Numbered from the stretch's first letter, positions 43,349-53,092 are shown. The stretch: DNA of 64,000 nucleotides from Thermoanaerobaculia bacterium (GCA_017883205.1 JADGNZ010000007.1:99414-163413); one strand, 5' to 3'. Notes: a model not told the origin generated them from the sequence alone. Numbers and translations are program-made.

Positions 43349-44980
43349 ATGCAGCCGCATGACTACGACGTCATCATCCTCGGCGGAGCGTTCAGTGGGG
43401 CCTCGACCGCAATTCTGCTGCGGCGGGACTATCCGCAGCTACGCGTTCTCATCGTCGAGAAGGCCGAGGCATTCGACGCGAAAGTCGGCGAAGCGACCAC
43501 CGAGATGTCGGCCATGTTTCTCACGCGCCGGCTGGCTATGTGGCACCACCTCGAGTCGGAGCAATTGCCGAAGGAAGGGCTGCGCTACTGGTTCACGAAC
43601 GACAAGGTGACCGGCCACGCCAACGCGTCGGAAGCGGGCGGATATCTGCGCAGCGCCGTGCCGGCGTTTCAGCTTCGGCGCGATGCGCTCGATGAGCACC
43701 TGCTCGCGACCGCTGTGCGCGAAGGCGCAGAGCTGTTGCGACCTGCCAAAGTCGTCGACGTCGATCTGCAGGATTTCAACAACACGATCACGGTCATGTT
43801 GCGCGAAGACGCGGAAAGGCCACCTGCTTCGGTCGCGCCGTGGGAGGCTGCGGATTCTTCGCAGGGAAAACCAAGCAACGCCGGCGCGCCAGATTCTTCG
43901 CGTCGCACGATCACCTGTCGCTGGCTTCTCGATGCCACAGGGCGCGTGAATTTTCTCGGACGCCGCCTCGGCCTGATCGAGCGCAACGAGGAGCATCCGG
44001 TTGCTGCGATCTGGTGCCGCTGGAACGGCCTTCGCCATATCGATGACATTGCCGCGCGCGACGGCATGCTGGCTACGCGCAACATCAGCTCGCGGCGCCT
44101 GGCCACGAATCACTACACCGGCTTCGGTTACTGGATCTGGGTCATTCCCCTCGGCAACGGCGAGACTTCGATCGGCGTCGTCTTCGACAAGCGGCTGATC
44201 GATCTCCATCACAGCAAGGATCGCGCAACCGATTTCATTGCGTTCATGAAGGCCATCCCGTCGCTGGCGGAATTGCTCGTCGAGGCCACACCGCGCCTCG
44301 ACGACCTCCGCTTCTACTCGCACCTGCCGTACTTCGCGAAACAGTACGTGGGCAATGGTTGGGCGCTACTCGGCGATGCGGCTTCATTTCTCGATCCGTA
44401 TTACTCGCCCGGTCTGGACCACGCGTCGTTCACTGCCGAGGCGACGGCAGAGATTGTCGGCCTTCATGCGAACGGGGAGGACATTGCGGCGCGCATCGTC
44501 GAGCATAACGAGGCGTTCACCCGCTCGTACACGCGATTCTTCCGATCGATCTTCAAAGACAAGTACTACTACATGGGCGAGGTGGACCTTCTCGGCGCTG
44601 CGATGATTCTCGACACGGCGCACTACTACATCTTCGTCGTCATTCCCGCCTATCGCTTCGCGAAGAGGTTCCAATGGATGCCGGTTCTCGGTCCGAAGCC
44701 GGCGTTTTTCAGCTACCACTTCATCAAGTTCTACCATCGCCGGTTCAAGGCGATCGCGCTGGCGCGGCGCGCCGCCGGTGAAGAAGGTGCGCGCAACAAT
44801 GGCCGCCGAATCAAGGCCTACTTCGATCTCAATCTCTCGCCTTTCCACATGGTTCTGCGCGGAGTGAAGCTCTGGGCGTTCGCCGAAGCGGACAACGTGC
44901 GGTTGCAGATGCGGCGCCTCTTTGGCCGCCGCGCGGCGACGACGGCATCGCCGGCCGAGGGCGCGGCAGCACAGGGATGA
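43349..44980 (+). CDS. FAD-dependent oxidoreductase, halogenase-like
   Basis: 543 aa. YDVIILGGAFSGASTAILLRR at the N-terminus is the FAD motif, VGEATTEMSAMFL and DATGRVNFLGRRLG are typical of the flavin halogenase / geranylgeranyl-reductase-like group, and GNGWALLGDAASFLDPYYSPGLDHA is the second FAD contact. The tryptophan-halogenase WxWxIP motif appears as YWIWVIPLG. Such enzymes occur in aryl polyene, resorcinol and pigment loci, which fits the FAS-like genes nearby. Chlorination is not assured. The next gene overlaps its stop by 4 bp. Confidence 0.82.
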   Translation: MQPHDYDVIILGGAFSGASTAILLRRDYPQLRVLIVEKAEAFDAKVGEATTEMSAMFLTRRLAMWHHLESEQLPKEGLRYWFTNDKVTGHANASEAGGYLRSAVPAFQLRRDALDEHLLATAVREGAELLRPAKVVDVDLQDFNNTITVMLREDAERPPASVAPWEAADSSQGKPSNAGAPDSSRRTITCRWLLDATGRVNFLGRRLGLIERNEEHPVAAIWCRWNGLRHIDDIAARDGMLATRNISSRRLATNHYTGFGYWIWVIPLGNGETSIGVVFDKRLIDLHHSKDRATDFIAFMKAIPSLAELLVEATPRLDDLRFYSHLPYFAKQYVGNGWALLGDAASFLDPYYSPGLDHASFTAEATAEIVGLHANGEDIAARIVEHNEAFTRSYTRFFRSIFKDKYYYMGEVDLLGAAMILDTAHYYIFVVIPAYRFAKRFQWMPVLGPKPAFFSYHFIKFYHRRFKAIALARRAAGEEGARNNGRRIKAYFDLNLSPFHMVLRGVKLWAFAEADNVRLQMRRLFGRRAATTASPAEGAAAQG

Positions 44981-45303
44981 GCCGCCGCGTCGCGATCGTG
45001 TTCGACCGGGAGTTCGGTGACCGTCTCGGCGAGCTGGCCATGCGGATGCCCGTCTGGATCGTCGAGAGCAACGCCAACCGGCCCGCAGTCGCCGCTGCCT
45101 GGAACCGCGCCAGCGAATGGCCTCACATCAGCGTCACCGTGTTTCGGCCTCCCGATGATCTCCGCCTGCTCCTGTCGCAGATCGGCCAACCGCAACGAGT
45201 CGATGTCATCGGAATGCCGCTCACGGACGAAGCACGCGAGATTCTGATCGGCGCCGGCTTCACGACGATTGCCGAGACGAGCGACGGCTTCCGTGCGAAG
45301 TGA
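44977..45303 (+). CDS. Hypothetical protein coupled to the FAD enzyme
   Basis: 108 aa; its ATG overlaps the FAD-enzyme stop (ATGA). MSRRVAIVFDREFGDRLGELAMRMPVWIV looks like the start of an alpha/beta fold; the C-terminus is EILIGAGFTTIAETSDGFR. No family was recognised. Translational coupling suggests it works with the FAD enzyme. Confidence 0.6.
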   Translation: MSRRVAIVFDREFGDRLGELAMRMPVWIVESNANRPAVAAAWNRASEWPHISVTVFRPPDDLRLLLSQIGQPQRVDVIGMPLTDEAREILIGAGFTTIAETSDGFRAK

Positions 45304-45362
45304 GACGCAACCCACAACACAGGTATCCAGCGATAGAGCAACACAGCAACTCAGGAACCCAT

Positions 45363-46712
45363 CTACAGCTCTGCCAGCGCCGCGCGCTTGACCTTCCCGC
45401 GCTCATCGAGCGGAATCGATTCGATCAGTTTGATGATGCGCGGCACTTTGTGCGCCGACAGATGATCGCGGCACCATGTGCGGATCTGCTCGCGCGTCAC
45501 GTCGGGACTTGCGACCACTGCCGCGGCAACGACTTCACCGCGCGCACCCGCTGGCTCGCCGTAGACTTTCGCCTGGCGGACGCCATCGATCTGAAGCAAT
45601 ACCTGCTCGACCTCGCGCGGGTTCACTTTCTTGCTTGCGGTGTTGATGAGGTCACTGGCGCGGCCTGTGATCGCAATCTCGCCGCCGTCGCACAGTTCGA
45701 TCAGATCGTCAGCCACGAAGCGTCCGTTCTCGAATCGCTCGAAGGTGTCCGCATCGTGCAGGTAGCCCAGCGAGACATTGGATCCGCGCACCGTGAGCCG
45801 GCCGCGCGCGGACGAGAGCTGCACATTCTCCATCGCCTGGCCGACGGTGCCGCGCTCGACAGACGCCCCTTCGCGGTCGTAGGTAATGCCGCCGCATTCG
45901 CTGCAGCCGTAAAACGTGTGGATCGGCGTGCCGAACCGCCCGCGAAACTTGCGCGATACGACCGCCGGCAAAGGCGCGCCGGCGGACAGAAACGTGCGCA
46001 CCGTCGAGAACTCACCTGCTGCCGCGGTGACCAGATGATCGAACACCATCGGAATCAACGGCGCCACCGTGCACGCAAATTGGTTGCAAAGATCCATGAC
46101 CGACTGCGGCAGGTAGTCGTTCGAGATGACGATCGGTGTGCCTTGCACCAAGAGAGGCGTGACCAGATTCGAGAATCCATACGAGTGCGACATCGGAATG
46201 GCGCCGAGGCTGATGTCGCCCGAACGGATGCCCATGGTGACGCAGATGTTCAGACAGTCGGCAAGCAGGTTTGCATCTGACGCAACGATGCCCTTCGGCA
46301 GTCCGGTCGATCCTGACGTCAGCTTGATGAGACGGGCGTTTTCGGGAATGGCAGGGCGTTGCGCGGATCGCGTGGAAACCAGCACCTCGTCGCCGTTGGG
46401 ATAGACGAGACCTCGGGCGGAGAAATGAGCCAGGATTCTGGCCACCTCGGTTTCCGTGGCGTCGCGGTCGATCAGGATCGCCACGAGGTTCTGCTTCAGG
46501 ATCGCTCCGAATCCAGCCACCAGGTCGACGGAATTCGGCAGCTGGATCGCCACGACGTCACGATCCCGGAACCCCGCGTCCGTGAAGCGTGCCGCAAGCT
46601 CGTCGATGCGCTCCGCGAGTTGCGCGCGCGTGGTGATCCGGCCCGTCGCACCGTCGATCAGGGCGACGGTTTCAGGCGCGGCAGCCGCAAGAGCGAGAAA
46701 ACGTTCGAGCAT
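45363..46712 (-). CDS. AMP-dependent acyl-CoA/ACP ligase
   Basis: 449 aa from the ATG at 46712. The ANL-superfamily motifs are present: P-loop LTSGSTGLPKGI, A5-like FYGCSECGGITYD, A7/A8-like ADDLIELCDGGEIAITGRASDLIN and the C-terminal lysine region ERGKVKRAALAE. It activates an acid as its adenylate and loads it on CoA or an ACP. It is convergent with the FAD-enzyme operon and about 3.3 kb from the ACP gene. Such ligases supply aryl starters in polyene clusters, but the substrate is unknown here. Confidence 0.9.
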   Translation of the reverse strand: MLERFLALAAAAPETVALIDGATGRITTRAQLAERIDELAARFTDAGFRDRDVVAIQLPNSVDLVAGFGAILKQNLVAILIDRDATETEVARILAHFSARGLVYPNGDEVLVSTRSAQRPAIPENARLIKLTSGSTGLPKGIVASDANLLADCLNICVTMGIRSGDISLGAIPMSHSYGFSNLVTPLLVQGTPIVISNDYLPQSVMDLCNQFACTVAPLIPMVFDHLVTAAAGEFSTVRTFLSAGAPLPAVVSRKFRGRFGTPIHTFYGCSECGGITYDREGASVERGTVGQAMENVQLSSARGRLTVRGSNVSLGYLHDADTFERFENGRFVADDLIELCDGGEIAITGRASDLINTASKKVNPREVEQVLLQIDGVRQAKVYGEPAGARGEVVAAAVVASPDVTREQIRTWCRDHLSAHKVPRIIKLIESIPLDERGKVKRAALAEL

Positions 46713-46852
46713 GTGCGTGGGGGAGGGAGGATAGAGTCGCCCTCGGTGAACGTCAACCGCCGGTACGCTCGGCTCCCGGAAGCCTACTGACAACGGCAGG
46801 ATCTTCATGGAACGCTTGATGCGAACGGAGGTAGTGTGAGCGGGCGGCGCCC

Positions 46853-47812
46853 TCATTGCTTCGTGTCGTCCGCCTTTGCGTGGAAGAGATGCACGTATAG
46901 CGCGCGGTCGACGAAGACAGCGACCTGATGATGAGTCTCCCAACCGCCGTTTCCGCTGTTCGTCGACTGCGGACTCCAGACAAAATGGAAGTTCGCTCGC
47001 GTCTTCGAGTTATGCCAGAACGCCTCAAACGCCGGATTGACGACATTGAGCGCCGTGCCGCCGCGGTTCGACACGCCGCCGATCGTCAGCGTGGCGCGCA
47101 GGAGGATGTCGTGGAACGCCATCCCCGGGAAACGGCTCATGTACGCAAACTCGCTCTGGGAACGGTTGTCGGTCGTTCCTGAGCGCACGGTCCTGGCGTA
47201 AAGCAACGAGCCGTAAATGTCGTGCCTGCCGATCGGGAAGTAGGTGTCAGCGTCGAGCCCGATCGACTGCTCGCGCCCGGACATTTGCGAGACGACCTCT
47301 CCGGTTGCAAAGGCTCGAATGACGGTGTCGATCGGCTGCCTGGTGACCGTCAGTCGATACCGCAACATGATCGGTGGCTCCGCTGGCCGCCCGGGGAAGG
47401 GACCAGGGCCATACCACGCGAGTTGCAATGTGTCCTTGGCCCCTGGAGTCGGAGGCGCGGGCGTAGAGCCGGGTGGTGGGGGCGTCGGGAAAAAGATTGG
47501 GTCAGGGCACCGGCACTCCACCACCGAAGGGGCACTCCCGCCGCGGACCTCGCTGCGCTTGTAATCGAACTGGAAGTTTGACCAGTAGAGGCTGTTCGTG
47601 AACAGTGCAAAGGTTGCGTCGTGATGGACCTGTCGATAGTCGTCGACGAAGTTCGCGGCGCCGCCAAGGACGAGGCTGGAGACGAACACGCTTCCTTCGT
47701 GCTGGCGAGGATCGACGAAATCGTCAGGGTCGAAGATTGCTCGCTGCTGCGCTGTGGCAGCGATGGTGATGTAGAGGGAGAGTGCGCAGTAGATCAGTGC
47801 TCGGAGCCTCAT
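46853..47812 (-). CDS. Secreted hypothetical protein
   Basis: 319 aa with a signal peptide (MRLRALIYCALSLYITIAATA). The mature part has a Pro-rich stretch (PTPPPPGSTPAPPTP) and several alternating beta-like segments (IMLRYRLTV, HDIYGSLLYARTV, FHDILLRATLTIGG) that could form an envelope beta barrel. No family recognised. The ATG shares its A with the stop (TGATG) of a 45-aa frame upstream, so it is likely translated from the ice-binding-like gene's operon. Confidence 0.65.
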   Translation of the reverse strand: MRLRALIYCALSLYITIAATAQQRAIFDPDDFVDPRQHEGSVFVSSLVLGGAANFVDDYRQVHHDATFALFTNSLYWSNFQFDYKRSEVRGGSAPSVVECRCPDPIFFPTPPPPGSTPAPPTPGAKDTLQLAWYGPGPFPGRPAEPPIMLRYRLTVTRQPIDTVIRAFATGEVVSQMSGREQSIGLDADTYFPIGRHDIYGSLLYARTVRSGTTDNRSQSEFAYMSRFPGMAFHDILLRATLTIGGVSNRGGTALNVVNPAFEAFWHNSKTRANFHFVWSPQSTNSGNGGWETHHQVAVFVDRALYVHLFHAKADDTKQ

Positions 47813-47949
47813 CAGTCAGCCTTCTTTGCCTGGAGACTCAGCTTCAACGTGCCACACTTAGGATACTTCCTCGCTCCGCGCGCTGGCAGCTCACTCTTGC
47901 ACTCGATACGCAGATTCTCTTCAGACGGTCGCTCTGGATCTTTCGGCAT
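47812..47949 (-). CDS. Small 45-aa protein between two exported proteins
   Basis: ATG at 47949 with AAGGGAG about 8 nt upstream. The product has charged ends and two cysteines (IECKSEL and YPKCGTL), like a small metal-binding peptide. Its stop overlaps the next gene's ATG (TGATG), a sign of coupled translation. It starts 45 bp after the stop of the IPTL-CTERM gene. No family recognised. Confidence 0.6.
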   Translation of the reverse strand: MPKDPERPSEENLRIECKSELPARGARKYPKCGTLKLSLQAKKAD

Positions 47950-47993
47950 GACTCAGCTCCCTTCAACGGCCTGTCGACTTGACAAGAGGCACC

Positions 47994-49832
47994 TCACCGC
48001 CGAATCACAATCAGGCCCGCACCGACCAGCAGCAGACCAAGGACGAGCATTCCCCAACCCGAAAGCGTGGGGCCGCCGACGGCGACGACGATCGTGTAGC
48101 ACTGCATCCCGGTGCACCCGCTCGTATCGATAGCCGTGATGCAGAAACTGAAGCTGCCAAGAGCTGTTGGTGTCCCCGAGATCTTTCCTGTGGCCGGGTT
48201 GAGGGTTGTTCCTGTGGGAAGTGCTCCAGAGGAGACACTGAACGTGTATGACCCGTTTCCGCCGCTGGCGGTGATGGTCTCGTTGTAGGGAATGCCCAGC
48301 GTGGCCATCGAAAGGATGTCGGGAGAAAAGGTTAGGCCGCAAGTCACCATGATTGTGTAGGTCTGGCTTCCTGCGCAGCCCGAAACCGTGTCGATCGCGG
48401 TGACCGTGAATGTGAAGGAGCCGATCGTCGTTGGTGCTCCCGATATTGAGGCGGATAGACCAGTAGTCGGGTTCGCCGGGCAAAGTTTCAGACCGGGAGG
48501 TAGCGTATTGGCAGGTACGCTGAACGTATACGATCCTGAGCCGTCATTTGCCGTGATTGGCTGGTTGTACTGGGTCCCTAAGGTTCCGCTCGGAAGGGTG
48601 GGCGGCGAAATCGTTAGCGGGCAGATGAAGAGCGTGTAATCAATTGTGCCGGAACAGCCGTTGGAATCTGTGGCCATGACCCGGAAGTGATAAACACCTG
48701 CGGCCGTCGGTGTTCCCGATAGCAGTCCGCTTGGAGGTAATGGCGGGAACCCGGGAGGGAGTAATCCCGACGCCGTCGTGAACGTGCATGGCGGGGTACC
48801 GCAACTGGCTGTGAGTTGCTGACTATATGGCATGTTAACGCTTCCATTTGGAAGAGCCGGCGGCGAGATCGCAGTGAGTGGACAGGCGACGAAGATCGTG
48901 TACGCCCGCTCACCGGAACAACCTTGGGAATCGGTTGCGGCCACCGTAATTGGGAACGAGCCAGACTCCATAGGTGTGCCGGATAGCACACCGTCAGGAG
49001 CGAGATTTAATCCCGAGGGGAGCGATCCCGAGATGCGTTTGAAGGTGTAGGCCCCGGCGCCTCCGCTGGCCCTGATGAGCGTCTGGCTATACAGCTTGCC
49101 AGTCGTTCCGTCGGGAAGGGCGAGCGGATCGAGGTTGATTGCATTGCAGGTGCTGCAAAGCGTTACGATGTTCGAGTCCAGCGTTACGGTGCCTGTAAGC
49201 GCCAGGAGCCGGCCGAAGGCGCTTGCTCGGAAATTGAGGGTGATGTTGTCGTGCGCGATGAGGTTTCCTACGAAGGCGCTGTCTGCGCCGAGGGTGGCTG
49301 AGCCGCTTACTTGCCAGAAGACGTTGCCGGGCTGGGCGCGATTGATCGCGAGAACGCAGGAATTGGAGTTTATGGTGAGCGTGCTGTCGATCTGGAAAAT
49401 CCAGACGGCGGAAGGGTCTCCTCCGGCGTCGAGCGTGAGGGCTCCCGTCAGTTGGGTGGCTGTCGAGAAATGGTAGGTACCGGGAGGAAGTGTTCCGCTC
49501 AGAGGCACGGTGGTTGCGGGCGTCTGGTTAACGAGCTGGGTGTACGCGATACCCGCATCGCTATGCGCCGCCTTCGCGAGCGCGTCGTTCTTGAACGTGT
49601 CGCCGAGTCTCACCATGCCGGGCGGGAAGCCGGTGATCATGCTGCCGGGGCTTACTCCGAGGTTGCCGGTGACGATGGTGGGACCGGAGTTGGTCACGGA
49701 TGAGCCGCCGAGGACGGCGAAGCCGGCGGCGTTTCCCAGCGAGGGCGCGGAGAGAGCCAGCGCTCGCGGCGGAAAGCAACAAAGCGCGGCGAATCCTGCA
49801 ACCGCCAGGACACGCCGGTCCTCGGACAACAT
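47994..49832 (-). CDS. Ice-binding-like (DUF3494) protein with Ig-like repeats and IPTL-CTERM tail
   Basis: 612 aa from the ATG at 49832, preceded by AAAGGAG. A signal peptide is followed by a DUF3494 domain (about 30-235; SLGNAAGFAVLGGSSVTNSG, TVTGNLGVSPG-like, FQIDSTLTINSNS, ALTGTVTLDSN), the fold of ice-binding adhesins. Four putative Ig (He_PIG-like) repeats follow (about 240-580), each with LPxGT-x-G-x-x-YSQ/YNQ and SGTP, with paired cysteines. The end (PTLSGWGMLVLGLLLVGAGLIVIRR minus the last residues) is an IPTL-CTERM sorting tail. It is likely a surface adhesin sorted by an exosortase. No exosortase is in the window. Confidence 0.9.
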   Translation of the reverse strand: MLSEDRRVLAVAGFAALCCFPPRALALSAPSLGNAAGFAVLGGSSVTNSGPTIVTGNLGVSPGSMITGFPPGMVRLGDTFKNDALAKAAHSDAGIAYTQLVNQTPATTVPLSGTLPPGTYHFSTATQLTGALTLDAGGDPSAVWIFQIDSTLTINSNSCVLAINRAQPGNVFWQVSGSATLGADSAFVGNLIAHDNITLNFRASAFGRLLALTGTVTLDSNIVTLCSTCNAINLDPLALPDGTTGKLYSQTLIRASGGAGAYTFKRISGSLPSGLNLAPDGVLSGTPMESGSFPITVAATDSQGCSGERAYTIFVACPLTAISPPALPNGSVNMPYSQQLTASCGTPPCTFTTASGLLPPGFPPLPPSGLLSGTPTAAGVYHFRVMATDSNGCSGTIDYTLFICPLTISPPTLPSGTLGTQYNQPITANDGSGSYTFSVPANTLPPGLKLCPANPTTGLSASISGAPTTIGSFTFTVTAIDTVSGCAGSQTYTIMVTCGLTFSPDILSMATLGIPYNETITASGGNGSYTFSVSSGALPTGTTLNPATGKISGTPTALGSFSFCITAIDTSGCTGMQCYTIVVAVGGPTLSGWGMLVLGLLLVGAGLIVIRR

Positions 49833-50013
49833 TTCGATTCCCCCCTGCTCCTTTTGGAAACGACCTGTGGACCTATATATAAGGAGTGCGGGAATCACGG
49901 GGTTCCCTACCACCAATTTTGAACAGCCGCGAAAAATATTCGGTTCGAGGACGCGCGAAGTGAGGCCGGCGTGAGAACCCGTGCCCGGCAATGTGTGAGA
50001 ATGTCGTCAGCCC

Positions 50014-50286
50014 ATGAACGACCTGAAACGCAAAATCAAGGAGTTGCTGATCGAGCGGCTCAAATTCGAAGATATGACCCCGGACGACATCAAAGACGAC
50101 GAGCCGCTCTTCGCAGGCGGCCTCGGGCTCGATTCGATCGACGCGCTCGAGATCGTGGTGATGCTCGAAAGCGAGTTCGGCATCAAGGTGAAGAACGAAT
50201 CCGCTGCCAGGGACAACTTTCAGTCGGTCGCCGCCCTGGCCCAATTCGTCGAGCAACGGTTGGCGGAGCAGCAGGCGCAGGCGTGA
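50014..50286 (+). CDS. Acyl carrier protein
   Basis: 90 aa with the phosphopantetheine site GLGLDSIDALE (Ser41). It is acidic and helical throughout, slightly longer than FabC-type ACPs. It is the first gene of a five-gene run: ACP, dehydratase, KS, KS-like CLF, GT2. The next gene overlaps its stop. Gene content resembles aryl polyene or related type II loci. Confidence 0.93.
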   Translation: MNDLKRKIKELLIERLKFEDMTPDDIKDDEPLFAGGLGLDSIDALEIVVMLESEFGIKVKNESAARDNFQSVAALAQFVEQRLAEQQAQA

Positions 50287-50663
50287 GCTGGCTGGACAGC
50301 CTCCCTCATCAGATTCCGTTTCGCGCTGCCTCTGCTGCGACGCGCACCGGCGATCAGACGATCGAAGGCGTCTACGTCTGCACGGTCAACGATGCGATGC
50401 CGGCGGGTGTGATGGCGGTCGAGGCGATGGCGCAGTTGGGTGGTGGTCTGGCATTTGCTGATTCGAGCGCGCATGCGTTTCTCACCGGCATCGACGGCTG
50501 CGAAGTCGATCGTTTCATCGAGACGGGTGACGTGATTCGCTTCGTTGTCACGCTCGACGCGCAATTCGGCGGCACGTTCCGGTTTTCGGGACGCGGCCTC
50601 GTCGATGGAGTGGAAGTGATTCGCAGCAAGTTTTATCTTGCGAGCCAGGATGCGCAAAGCTGA
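50283..50663 (+). CDS. Hotdog-fold 3-hydroxyacyl-ACP dehydratase (FabZ/ApeP-like)
   Basis: 126 aa with a GTG start at 50283 that overlaps the ACP stop (GTGA). LPHQIPFRAA carries the catalytic His. PAGVMAVEAMAQLGGGLAF carries the catalytic Glu. VIRFVVTLDAQFGGTFRFSGRGLVDG completes the hotdog. The length is shorter than FabZ and near that of ApeP-like dehydratases. It would dehydrate 3-hydroxyacyl chains on the ACP. Confidence 0.8.
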   Translation: MSWLDSLPHQIPFRAASAATRTGDQTIEGVYVCTVNDAMPAGVMAVEAMAQLGGGLAFADSSAHAFLTGIDGCEVDRFIETGDVIRFVVTLDAQFGGTFRFSGRGLVDGVEVIRSKFYLASQDAQS

Positions 50664-51873
50664 CACCTCAATCCGCCTCGCAGTGACCGGCATCGGCATC
50701 ATCTGTTCGATCGGCCGCAATCAAGCGGAGGTGTGGCAGTCGATCATCGAATCGCGCTCTGGAATCGGCGGGCTGACAAAGTTTCCGGGCGACATGTTTC
50801 CGACGGATATCGCTGCCGAGGTTGAGGGTGATCTCGATGACGCGCTGGCGATCGATGGCCGCGAGGCGAAGCGGATGTCGCGCAGCGACCTGCTCGCAGT
50901 CATCGCCGCGAGCGAAGCGGTGGCGCAGTCCGACCGCGGTGCAAGCGCGCCGTTGCCGCGCGATCGTGCCGTCGTCTCTACTGGAACATCGACCGGCGGC
51001 CTGCTCGAAGGGGAGGACTTTTACTTCGACCGGCTCGTGCGCGGACGGCATCGCGTAGCGGCATCGCGCGTCCTGCAGCAGCCGACTTCCGGGCCATCCG
51101 ACGCCGTTGCCCGCGCGCTGCGGCTCGGCGGCGGCGTGCTTTCAAATGCGACCGCGTGTGCCTCCGCCGGTGCCGCGATCGGGATGGCGGCGGATCTGCT
51201 GCGGTCGCGACACGTCGATGTCGCCGTCGCCGGCGGAAGCGACGCTCTCTGCCGGCTCACCTACAGCGGCTTCAATGTTCTGCAGGCCGTCGATGAGAAG
51301 CCGTGCAAGCCGTTCGCAGCGGAGCGTAAGGGGATCACGCTCGGCGAAGGGGCCGCTTATCTCGTAATCGAGCGATGGGACGACGCGGTGGCGCGCGGTG
51401 CGTCGATTCTCGCGGAGCTTTGCGGTTATGGCGCAACGTGCGATGCCCATCATCCGACGGCGCCGCACGAAGAAGGCCGCGGCGCTGAGTCAGCGATGCG
51501 CGGCGCGATCGCGGAGGCGGGCGACGATCCGCGCATCGATTACATCAACGCGCACGGCACGGGCACGCTGCTCAACGACTCGGCGGAAACGAAAGCCATC
51601 ATTGCCGCGGTCGGCGAGACGGTGCCGGTCTCGTCGAGCAAGTCGTACTTCGGTCACACGCTGGGAGCCGCAGGTGGTATCGAGGCCGTGATCACGGTCC
51701 TCGCTCTGCAGCACCAGCTTGCGCCGCCGACGCTGCGTCTCGACATACCCGCTGCGGATTGCACGCTCGACTACATCCCGCATACGCCGCGTCCGATGCC
51801 GATGACGAATGTACTGTCCAATACATTCGGCTTCGGCGGATCGAACGTCTCGCTGCTTTTTCGCAGGGCGTAG
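50650..51873 (+). CDS. Beta-ketoacyl-ACP synthase (active KS)
   Basis: 407 aa from the ATG at 50650. The catalytic triad is intact: Cys170 in NATACASAG, His302 in NAHGTGT and His336 in KSYFGHTLGAAG. FGFGGSNVSLLF is the C-terminal glycine loop. It is of the FabF/FabB type used in chain extension. It overlaps the dehydratase gene by 14 bp and lies 19 bp before the KS-like gene. Confidence 0.95.
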   Translation: MRKADTSIRLAVTGIGIICSIGRNQAEVWQSIIESRSGIGGLTKFPGDMFPTDIAAEVEGDLDDALAIDGREAKRMSRSDLLAVIAASEAVAQSDRGASAPLPRDRAVVSTGTSTGGLLEGEDFYFDRLVRGRHRVAASRVLQQPTSGPSDAVARALRLGGGVLSNATACASAGAAIGMAADLLRSRHVDVAVAGGSDALCRLTYSGFNVLQAVDEKPCKPFAAERKGITLGEGAAYLVIERWDDAVARGASILAELCGYGATCDAHHPTAPHEEGRGAESAMRGAIAEAGDDPRIDYINAHGTGTLLNDSAETKAIIAAVGETVPVSSSKSYFGHTLGAAGGIEAVITVLALQHQLAPPTLRLDIPAADCTLDYIPHTPRPMPMTNVLSNTFGFGGSNVSLLFRRA

Positions 51874-51892
51874 TGCTATAACGCCTCGCCGC

Positions 51893-53092
51893 ATGAATCG
51901 CGTTGCCATCACCGGCATCGGGATCGTTGCGCCGGGGGCGGTTGGCATCGAGCCCTTTCGCGCGATGCTCGATGCGGGAACGACTGCCGTCCAACCGATC
52001 GACCGTTTCGACACGGAAGGCCTGGCTGCGCATACCGCTGCGCTGGTGCGCGATTTCAAGGCGCGTGACTACATCCCGGCGATGAAAATGCGCCGGATGA
52101 ATACGCTGTCTCGCTACGCCGTGGCTGCCGCGCGCATGGCAATCGACGACACCGCAACCCAGCCTGCGAGCGAATCAGGTGTCGCGATCGGCACCGCATT
52201 CGGGCCGGTGCAGACGTCTGTCGACTACATGCAGGAGTATGTGTCTCGCGGGCCGGCGCTGGCGCCGCCGCAACTCTTCGCGGAGTCGGTTGCCAACGCA
52301 CCGGGATCACACATCGCCATCGAATTTGATCTGCGCGGTTTCAACATCACGATGACGCAGCGCGAATCGTCGCTGCTGGCCGCGGCGATGTACGGCTGCG
52401 GGCAGATCGTGAAAGGAACAGTTCCTTCTGCGATCATTGGCGGTGTGGAAGAAGTCAATGAGATGGTCTTCTCGGTGCTGGACCGGCTGGGAACGCTCTG
52501 CTACGCAGACGGCGAGTTGACCGAGCGAATGAGGCCGTTCGACCGACGGCGAAACGGAATGGCGATCGGCGAAGGGAGCGCGATGTTCGTTGCCGAAAGT
52601 TCGCCATCGCGCGAGCCTTACGGCTGGCTTTCCGGATTTGGGATCGCGCGCGACACGACGGCGACGATCTCCGATTGGGGAACGGGCCACGAGCAGGTCG
52701 CGGCGGCGATGCGCTCCGCAATCGATGATGCGGACCTGCACCTTTCGGACATCGACGCGATCTATGCCTCGGCGAACGGCACGAAACGTGGCGATCGGCT
52801 CGAGCTGCGCGCGATCGAGAATACGTTCGGCGACGCGTGCCCGCCCGTCGTCGCGGCCAAAGGCTATTTCGGTGAATACGCTGGCGGCGGTGGCCTCCAG
52901 TTTGCTGCGGCCCTGCTTGCGATGCGCGATCAGAAACTTCATGCGTCTCTGGGATTCGAGAAGGCCGATCCGGAAATGCATTTCACGATGGTTCGCGAGC
53001 CGCGAGCAGCGACGCTTCGCCACATCCTCATCAACTCGTTGTCGGCCGGTGGCGGTGTCGTTTGCGCCGTCGTCTCGCGGGAGGCGGCGTGA
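51893..53092 (+). CDS. KS-like chain-length factor without catalytic residues
   Basis: 399 aa, a full thiolase-fold KS homologue. The nucleophile region reads ITMTQRESS where KS enzymes have TACxS, the first His motif reads SANGTKRGD instead of NAHGTGT, and the second reads KGYFGEYAG instead of KxxFGHxxG. All three catalytic residues are therefore replaced. This is the pattern of chain-length factors, which dimerise with an active KS. A TATAAC box lies 10 nt before the ATG. The GT2 gene overlaps its stop. Confidence 0.88.
   Translation: MNRVAITGIGIVAPGAVGIEPFRAMLDAGTTAVQPIDRFDTEGLAAHTAALVRDFKARDYIPAMKMRRMNTLSRYAVAAARMAIDDTATQPASESGVAIGTAFGPVQTSVDYMQEYVSRGPALAPPQLFAESVANAPGSHIAIEFDLRGFNITMTQRESSLLAAAMYGCGQIVKGTVPSAIIGGVEEVNEMVFSVLDRLGTLCYADGELTERMRPFDRRRNGMAIGEGSAMFVAESSPSREPYGWLSGFGIARDTTATISDWGTGHEQVAAAMRSAIDDADLHLSDIDAIYASANGTKRGDRLELRAIENTFGDACPPVVAAKGYFGEYAGGGGLQFAAALLAMRDQKLHASLGFEKADPEMHFTMVREPRAATLRHILINSLSAGGGVVCAVVSREAA

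Noticed and set aside
51893..53092. Second active ketosynthase
   Set aside because: The Cys and both His residues are replaced, so it is called a chain-length-factor-like partner.
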